A stretch of 64,000 bases of DNA from Hexactinellida sp. DTS-2022. Taxonomy: Eukaryota; Porifera; Hexactinellida. Location of the stretch: assembly GCA_028753945.1 (NCBI GenBank), contig JAPNXP010000012.1, forward strand, positions 5,292,501 through 5,356,500. Direction: 5' to 3'. Under the pieces are notes generated by a model. The model was not told the DNA's origin, made no database searches, and saw nothing but the letters and a program-made list of their open reading frames with translations. How positions within the stretch are numbered: the stretch's first letter is position 1; each line of letters starts with the position of its first letter. Positions 57,958-64,000 of the stretch are shown here, piece after piece. Made by a program: the position numbers and the translations under genes.

Positions 57958-58259
57958 TAATACATATATTTTAGCGAATATATTAAAATGCGTAGCGGTT
58001 AGGTGATCCATCGTGAAGCTTACGAGTACAAAGGGCCCGTTACATGTATATTCATTCCACCCTATGGGAGAAAATCTCAAATTTCAGCTGTGCTGACAAC
58101 ATATTCTGGTGGAGGCACTCTTAGTCATTGAACCACCAAATATAGTGCCTCCAAGTGAATATGCAGTCGACACAGCTGTAATTTTTGATTTTTCCTAACT
58201 AGAAGATTATAAATATATATGAAGTATTATGAACTATAATTATTAGTTTGCAATTAGTA

Positions 58260-59243
58260 TGAGGAAACGCCTCTCAAGTGAACGTGAGGAAATATTTTCC
58301 AAAAAACAGAAAAACGAAATTCCAATTGTCCTTAATTAAGAGAAACAAAGAGATACTACATTCAAAAACCTTCATAAATACGTTCAGGAGTTTCTCAACT
58401 GAATTCCCAACAAATGCACTTTGCCTTCATCCCACCAAACAACTGATGGCAGTATACGGCACTCCGGATCGATGGCGGAAAAACAATCGCCATATACTTA
58501 TTTATACAATCGAGGGGTACCTCGTTACCAAGTTTAAGGTACAGGAAAGGGCGTATAGTGTCATAAATACAAAAATTTATTTCTCAAATCACATAATAAT
58601 TGCTTTTTTTAATAGTACATTTCTAAGTAAACTGATATTATACAACGGCTACAATGCAAAATACAATGTGGTACTTGACGAATGCATTTTCGATTGCGGT
58701 GAAAACGAGTATTTATATTTATGGGAAAAGGGGAATAATCGTATCAACATATACTCGCACGATTTTCAGAAAATAGGAACATTTACAGCTTACAAATCTG
58801 CTGGTACATCTATAGCACTCAGAATAAGAGGAGATACAATGGTAGTGCTCAATGAAGAACCGCAGTCGGATAAAGAATCATCTATTGCTAGTCCGCTCTG
58901 TGACAATATAACTATTTTAAGATTCTCGATTACAAACGATGAACTGCTTGAAAGTATTAAATTCAATGATAAATCCTTACTATTTCCGAAGTACATCGGT
59001 TTAGACCCGTTAAGTAACGTACTGATTGCAAATGATTCATCAAAGAAATTAGCCGTGTGGTATCGAGACGGTCGACTGAGATACTACGACACTCCAGAAT
59101 ATATTCACACTAGAGCTACGGGTTTGGAAATGACAGATGATTTCCAGATAATTAGGACGGAGTATGACTATCTTAATCATGCTATAAGGGTTTATATGTT
59201 CGACATTCCCATTAGATATACCATAGAGATACTAGATAGTTAA
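58260..59243 (+). pseudogene. beta-propeller copy 3 with N-terminal frameshift
   Basis: The homologous ATG at 58260 starts MRKRLSSEREEIFSKKQKNE, but a 4-bp insertion (CTTAATTAAGAG where copy 2 has CTTAAGAG) gives a stop at about 58338. The rest of the frame (KRNKEILHSK to YTIEILDS) is open and very close to copy 1. Unless translation starts at a downstream Met or an unusual codon, the N-terminal 27 or more residues are lost; a recent pseudogene is likeliest. Confidence 0.75.
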
Positions 59244-59915
59244 TGTATTTGATATAAGCTGTATAGAGTGTATCAATTAATTTTTAATTTTGTGGTATAT
59301 CAAAGAATAACACAGGATTTTGATTGGGGTTTGTTTTACTCTTCGTGTGTTGCAAGGAAGAGCATTAAGCGCTATATAACACAACAGTATAGTATGTATC
59401 TGCTACTGTATACAGTGAGTAAAAGCAATTCGTGTTTTGCACGAATTTGCTTACAATAAGCGAACTTGCTATTTGTGGAACAGAATGTTCGCTTTGTAGA
59501 TAGCAACATAATGGCAACTTGCTATTAAGCAAGGGGACCGTCGATACCTGTTCGTGTAACCGGACTCACTTGCATGCATTTGTATAGGCTAGGGAAATTA
59601 AGCGTTAAGTCAAGAAAATCTGGTCTAGAAATGTACGGTCTATTTTATAATTTTATAATTCCACTTGTGATGTCACGAGAGTCAGTTAGCATAGCCTGCT
59701 TTCTATGAATTTGTTCAATACTTAGACATAATATATATGCAGCTGTCAGGTGCTGTGACTACAGTAGCTAATTAATAATTATACGAGAATGCTAATTATT
59801 GCAAGTCTCAAATAAGAGATACTGGTACATACAAGCTGTTTTTGGAATAGCTAATATCCAAAAAAGTTCTATGAAAAGTTAAAATATATAAACTAATTAT
59901 TAGTTTGCAATTAGT

Positions 59916-60860
59916 ATGAAGAAACGCCCCTCAATTGAGCGTAAGGAAGTATTTTCCAAAAGACAGAAAAACGAAATTCCAATTGTCCTTAAGAGGAACA
60001 AAGAGATACCTTCAAAAACCTTCATAAATACGTACAGGAGTTTCTCAACTGAATTCCCAACAAATGCATTTTGTCTTCATCCCACCAAACAACTGATGGC
60101 ATTATGCGGCACTCCGGATCGATCGTGGCAAGCCAATCGCTTTATACTAATTTATACAATCGAGGGGTACTTCGTTACCAAGTTTAAATTACAGGAAAGG
60201 GGGTATGATGTCATATATACAAAAATCTACTTCTCAGATTGCATAATAATTGCTTTATTTGCTGGTAGAGTTGAGAGTAAACTGATTATATATAACGGCT
60301 ACAATGTAAAATACAGTGTGATACTTGGCCCATGTATTTTCGATTGTGGTGAAAATGAGTATTTATATCTAGGGGAAAATCGTATCAACATATACTCGCA
60401 CGATTTTGAGATTATAAGAAGATTTACAGCTTACAAACATGGTAGTGTTAAAGCACTCAAAATACGAGGAGATGCAATGGTAGTGCTGAATGAAGAACCG
60501 CGGTCGGATAAACAATCATATTTTGCTGGTCGGCCCTTTGACAATAGAAATGTAACTATTTTAAGATTCTCAATTACAAACGATGAACTGCTTGAAAGTA
60601 TTAAATTCAATAATAAAATCTTACCATTCCCGAATTGCATCTGTTTAGACCCGTTAAGTAACGTACTGATTGCAAAGAATTATTTAAAGAAAGTAGCCGT
60701 GTGGTATCGAGGTGGTCGACTGAGATACTACGACACTCCAGAATATATTCACACTCCATTAACTGGTTTGGAAATGACAGATGATTTCCAGATAATTAGG
60801 ACTGTGTGTAACTATACTGATCCAGCTATAAGGGTTTATATGATCGAACATTCCCATTAG
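59916..60860 (+). CDS. beta-propeller copy 4, divergent and C-terminally truncated
   Basis: 314 aa and the most diverged member, with substitutions spread along the length (ALFAGRVESKLIIYNGYN, KHGSVKAL, QSYFAGRPFD). A one-base insertion near 60846 (TCGAACATT against TCGACATT) changes the frame, so the last 14 residues (FDIPIGYTIEILDS in copy 1) are replaced by IEHSH. Loss of the final strand could weaken closure of the propeller. Its upstream region is like that of copy 1, so 1 and 4 may be the oldest pair. It may be functional or decaying. Confidence 0.7.
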   Translation: MKKRPSIERKEVFSKRQKNEIPIVLKRNKEIPSKTFINTYRSFSTEFPTNAFCLHPTKQLMALCGTPDRSWQANRFILIYTIEGYFVTKFKLQERGYDVIYTKIYFSDCIIIALFAGRVESKLIIYNGYNVKYSVILGPCIFDCGENEYLYLGENRINIYSHDFEIIRRFTAYKHGSVKALKIRGDAMVVLNEEPRSDKQSYFAGRPFDNRNVTILRFSITNDELLESIKFNNKILPFPNCICLDPLSNVLIAKNYLKKVAVWYRGGRLRYYDTPEYIHTPLTGLEMTDDFQIIRTVCNYTDPAIRVYMIEHSH

Positions 60861-60955
60861 ATATACTATAGAGATACTAGATAATTAATGTATTTGATAT
60901 AAGCTGTATAGAGTGTATCAATTGTACCATAATTTAATTTTGTGGTATATGTATT

Positions 60956-62782
60956 TCATAGAATAACACAGGATTTTGATTGGGTTTGTTTTAAATTTTC
61001 TTGGGTTGATGTGGTTGGGTTTAAAAGCTGTCCGTTCTCAGCCAATCCGATGTCCCCCTCGCTTCCCCGAGAGCTCACTGACTCGACAGGTGATATTCTG
61101 TTTCTCCTAAAGGCAATAGTCCTTGTAGATCGTGTGCTCATTTTATGTTTCAGATTTTGTTTGTCATTCGAGTTTACTGACTGCTGGATTTCACTATCTT
61201 TCGAATTCTTTCGGTTGCTAAGAGACCGGTTACCGTATGTATCAGAAGCGATAATTGTTTCATTTCCGCTCATTTCTGACAAATCGGAAACCGTGACCAG
61301 CGAACGCAGCTCCGGCTCTGTCCACTTGGAGTTGCAGTTCCCTAGCAACCCAATATCGGGGAAGAATGCTACAGTATCTTGACAGCTGGAATCCTCTGCT
61401 TCGCAAGTTCCTATAAACAGTATACTAAATGCTATATTATATAAGTCCAAAAATCTCCAAAAATTTTTGGTGCAAATTTTACACCAAGATCGGCCTTAAA
61501 AAAAACCCTGCTATATTATATAAGCTGGAGTTGTTAACTAACCATTTTGCAGCTGGCCTTCTGGTATTCCTTGGCTTTTCAGTGAAACGTGTTTGTTCCA
61601 AACACTCTGGAGTCTGCCCCCCACCTGCTCTTCCCCAGTTTCGTTGTATTTCAGCTCTAGGACCATGGATGCCTCGTTATACCGCGTTGCTGCCTCTCTC
61701 TCCCTTCTCTGTTTAACCAGTGCGTCTCCCAACCTCTCCAGCGCCTCTGATAGAGTCAGTTCGAGATCAGATGTTCTAGAAAGTTCCACCACCCTCTCTA
61801 GGATGCTCTCACACTCGCCGAACTCTCCCAGCTCGCTCCACCGATTAGCTATCCCTATCAGCATCTTGCCCGCCTCCTCGGGAGAGCCCCCGGCGGCAAG
61901 TTCGCACTCCTCTCTCGCCTCTCTCAGGGCCCTGCCCCTCCCCTCGCGGTCCCCGCTCAGCAGCTGGCCCCGCCTCAAGACCCCCCGCGCCCTCTCCAGC
62001 CCCCTGTCGCCCCCTGTCACCTCCTGTCCCTCGGGGGGCCGCCTCTCCCGGTAGAGTCCGCCGAGACGCCGGTACAGCTGTCTCTGCTGCTCGGGCCGGT
62101 GCGCCAGCCCCAGACAGAGCGCGTGTGTGCGCGCTATCGCTTCGGAGGCGCGCGCGGGGCTCCCGGCCCGGCGGCTCACCTCGGCCAGGTCGCAGAGGGC
62201 CTCGCCCTCCAGCAGCGACTGCCGACACCTCCGGAAGAGGAGCGCCGCCGTGCTCAGACTCAGTTCCGCCTGCGCGAGTCGCTCCAGCCCCGCCAGGAGC
62301 TTCCCCAGGCGGTGCCAGCTGACGGCTTCGTGTCCGGTCAGCTGATTATCTCTGTACAGCTGTATCGCCTTCTCGAGGTAGGCCTGCGTGAGCTCGGCTC
62401 TGCGGCACTTATCTGCCGCTACAGACGCATTCATGTACGCATGCAGGAGAGTGTTCCTACTCGCTTCAAACACCCTCTCCACGCCATAGGTGGACTCTGT
62501 GGAGACTAGCGCTGACATGTAAGTGAAAATGCGACGGGTGTTAACCTTCCCGAAGTAGCCTAGGCTGTCACTGGGTTTATCGCAGTACAACAGGCCCATA
62601 GCCAGGTGCACTATCAGACACTGCTGCAGTGTGCTCAAATCCGCTAGAGACTCGTTCGTGAGATTAGAATTTATAAGCGCTTTTAGACACTTCTTTATAA
62701 CTTCGATGGATTCTGTGAAATTAGATTCCCTCATGAGATTCTGGACATGCATAATGTCTGCTTCAATCGCCCCCCAGTCCAT
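60956..62782 (-). CDS. TPR protein with C-terminal CaaX box
   Basis: Exons 62782-61543 and 61410-60956 (minus; donor G|GTTAGT, acceptor TTTATAG|G, phase 1) give 564 aa. Start MDWGAIEADIM is chosen, 10 bases after acceptor-like ACCTATGCAG. Residues about 10-400 are helical pairs with TPR-like spacing (ALCDLAEVSRRAGSPARASE, IGIANRWSELGEFGECESIL, ALERLGDALVKQRREREAAT); some are Arg-rich. The second exon is polar and Ser/Asn-rich, probably disordered, and ends KSCVIL, a CaaX motif whose final Leu predicts geranylgeranylation and membrane attachment. I do not recognise the family. The last 17 or so codons are shared in antisense with the tails of the beta-propeller units. Confidence 0.75.
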
Positions 62783-63172
62783 AACTAGCTTTCTGCATAG
62801 GTAGACAGTTATAATTAATTGCAACTGTAATTTATGCAGAATTATTTATTCTGGTATATTAAATTTAAACATTAAGCTAAATTCCATAGATTATGTAGAT
62901 GATTCTTTCGAATTAAAATATACGAACTTAGTCCGTAAGGAATGTAGCAGAATAGTTATGAAATATGATAATTCGATTAACAGATTTTCTGGTGTCTCGA
63001 ATAGCCCCTGGCTTCGCCAAATGATTTTATTAACTTAACACCTTTTCTAATGGAATTATCAGACACTTGCAGGGACATTTAAAAAATTAAAAATCACTTT
63101 TGCAAAGCCGGTTTATATTGAAAAGGTGTTGGCCGATATATAAGTAAGCAAGGTCTTAAATTAAATATTAGA
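62783..63172. other. divergent spacer with MITE
   Basis: Between the TPR gene (-) and the zinc-finger gene (+). 63035-63146 is a GGCCAACACCTT family element (TTAACACCTTTTCTAATG on the left, AAAAGGTGTTGGCCGATATA on the right), reaching to about 27 bp before the zinc-finger ATG. No other feature seen. Confidence 0.6.
63035..63146. mobile_element. MITE, GGCCAACACCTT family
   Basis: Inverted ends as in the copies at 35419 and 52985, with the interior CACTTTTGCAAAGCCGG. It would form much of the promoter or 5' flank of the next gene. Confidence 0.65.
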
Positions 63173-63553
63173 ATGTCCCAGGATTACTGGACTGTGTCAG
63201 AAGGCCTGGCTGTCCGCAATGGGAACAAATGCAGAGAATGCAAGGAGTATATAAACATGAGAGAACCTATTTCTATTAGGGACGGACGGAAAATCCGTCT
63301 CTTCTATCACACAAAATGTTTCAGCGGATCAGCTGATCCCAGGACCCAGCCAAATGGCGCCTTTTCTCAACACAAGTTCGGAGGGGTCCTCTCCCCCTCC
63401 GCCCCCGCAGAGAAGGGACGCGGGAAGTGGTCCCTTCGGAGCTACGGGTACGCGCCCGACTACAAGGTGCTCTCAAAACTCACAGCTGGCAAACTTGAAA
63501 CTAAACAAAGCACGAAAGCAAACAAACCAATACAGAAAGCTTATGAAAAATAG
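63173..63553 (+). CDS. small CCHC zinc-finger protein (PARP-finger-like spacing)
   Basis: 126 aa, single exon. One Cys/His motif near the N-terminus: CRECKEYINMREPISIRDGR, then HTKCFSG, i.e. C-x2-C-x25-H-x2-C, the order of a PARP-type zinc finger, followed by DPRTQPNGAF. The rest is basic and low in predicted structure (KWSLRSYGYAPDYKVLSKLT). The finger together with GRK.R..YH.KCFSG..DPRTQ looks like a conserved small protein, but I cannot name it. The ATG follows TAAATATTAG by one base. ATTAAA just after the stop may be the poly(A) signal. It could bind DNA or RNA; not shown. Confidence 0.75.
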   Translation: MSQDYWTVSEGLAVRNGNKCRECKEYINMREPISIRDGRKIRLFYHTKCFSGSADPRTQPNGAFSQHKFGGVLSPSAPAEKGRGKWSLRSYGYAPDYKVLSKLTAGKLETKQSTKANKPIQKAYEK

Positions 63554-63838
63554 TTTCAGTTATAATTTCTTGTAATTAAAGTTAATAATGACTTTATTTA
63601 TTATTATACGTATCTGATTTGTTTTTTTGACAATAGTTTTACTTTCACTGCCCCCAAGAATTAAACACTTTCATAACCCTTTAATTGGAACTATAATTGA
63701 AATTAGCTTACAATTTCTGAATAATTACTTTCACTAAATCTGCATGTCAACCAACTTAGTTTGCCACGTATTAAAAACATATGAACAAGCTGATAAGGGA
63801 ATCATAAGAACCATAAAACTGATAAAATACAGAATTAA
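63554..63838. other. convergent 3' spacer
   Basis: AT-rich 3' flank between the zinc-finger gene (+) and the gene ending at 63839 (-). No element recognised. Confidence 0.5.
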
Positions 63839-64000
63839 TTAATTAATTTCCCATCCCATCTGTTGATAGGCAGCAGTGAGGTCCTCAAGCCTCACAGCTG
63901 GGAAGTATTCCTTCAGATAAGTGCGTTTCCACCAGTGCCCTGCCAATGCCGCTTCGCTGCCCAATCGCGTGAATGCGTATGAGTAGTGACTGGCCCGCAC
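63839..64000 (-). CDS. 3' end of an unrecognised gene (partial)
   Basis: An open minus-strand frame enters from the right edge and runs 53 codons to TAA at 63841-63839. The sequence is protein-like, RASHYSYAFTRLGSEAALAG then HWWKRTYLKEYF, ending QQMGWEIN, with codon use like the neighbouring real exons. Too short to classify. Confidence 0.6.
   Translation of the reverse strand: MRASHYSYAFTRLGSEAALAGHWWKRTYLKEYFPAVRLEDLTAAYQQMGWEIN

Noticed and set aside
58278-59243. Alternative N-terminus for propeller copy 3 (VNVRKYF...)
   Set aside because: This is an out-of-frame translation of the ancestral N-terminus caused by the 4-bp insertion and begins at GTG, not ATG.

Overview
This window is animal nuclear DNA: AT-rich intergenic and intronic sequence, GT-AG introns, GC-richer exons, many short TIR-type DNA transposon remnants, and animal-type genes (SMARCA2/4, TARDBP, STXBP4, INTS4, GSKIP, HSBP1, NME8, DAW1, DDX41, sacsin, class C GPCR). 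NME8 and DAW1 imply motile cilia. Heavy gene nesting and AG acceptor-like sites directly before many start codons fit a ctenophore, where nested genes and spliced-leader trans-splicing are reported; that assignment is an inference, and another non-bilaterian animal is possible.

Layout. 1-3164: 3' half of a BRG1/BRM-type SNF2 ATPase gene (+), followed on the same strand by two tandem paralogous cysteine-rich genes (3300-4849, 5047-6538). 6815-7978 (-) is an unclassified 7TM protein. 8463-10274 (+) is NME8 (thioredoxin plus three NDK domains). 10505-27181 (-) is a giant sacsin relative of about 5403 residues with four Hsp90-like ATPase modules and a HEPN domain, apparently spliced in frame to a PARP catalytic domain. 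TARDBP (27579-28817, +) lies head to head with it.

29129-54122 (+) is one 10-exon gene, STXBP4 (2 PDZ, EF-hand-like, coiled coil, WW; 608 aa, every exon phase consistent). Its introns house at least eight other protein genes and a tRNA: INTS4 (+), a four-EF-hand protein (-), GSKIP (-), HSBP1 (-), a GPR158-like class C receptor (-), tRNA-Val(CAC) (+), DDX41 (-), DAW1 (-) and a 65-aa TATA-driven secreted or membrane peptide (+).

53.9-61.0 kb: a four-unit tandem array of a predicted beta-propeller gene family. The duplicated unit carried pieces of both neighbours, the last WW exon of STXBP4 on the left and the CaaX tail of a TPR protein gene (60956-62782, -) on the right. Two copies are intact and two carry frameshifts. 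The window ends with a small CCHC zinc-finger gene (63173-63553, +) and the 3' end of an unrecognised gene (63839-64000, -).

Several MITE families (pogo/Tigger-like TA-flanked elements, a hAT-like one, a hairpin foldback family) recur in nearly every longer intron and spacer, and one has expanded into a 45/30-bp tandem array.
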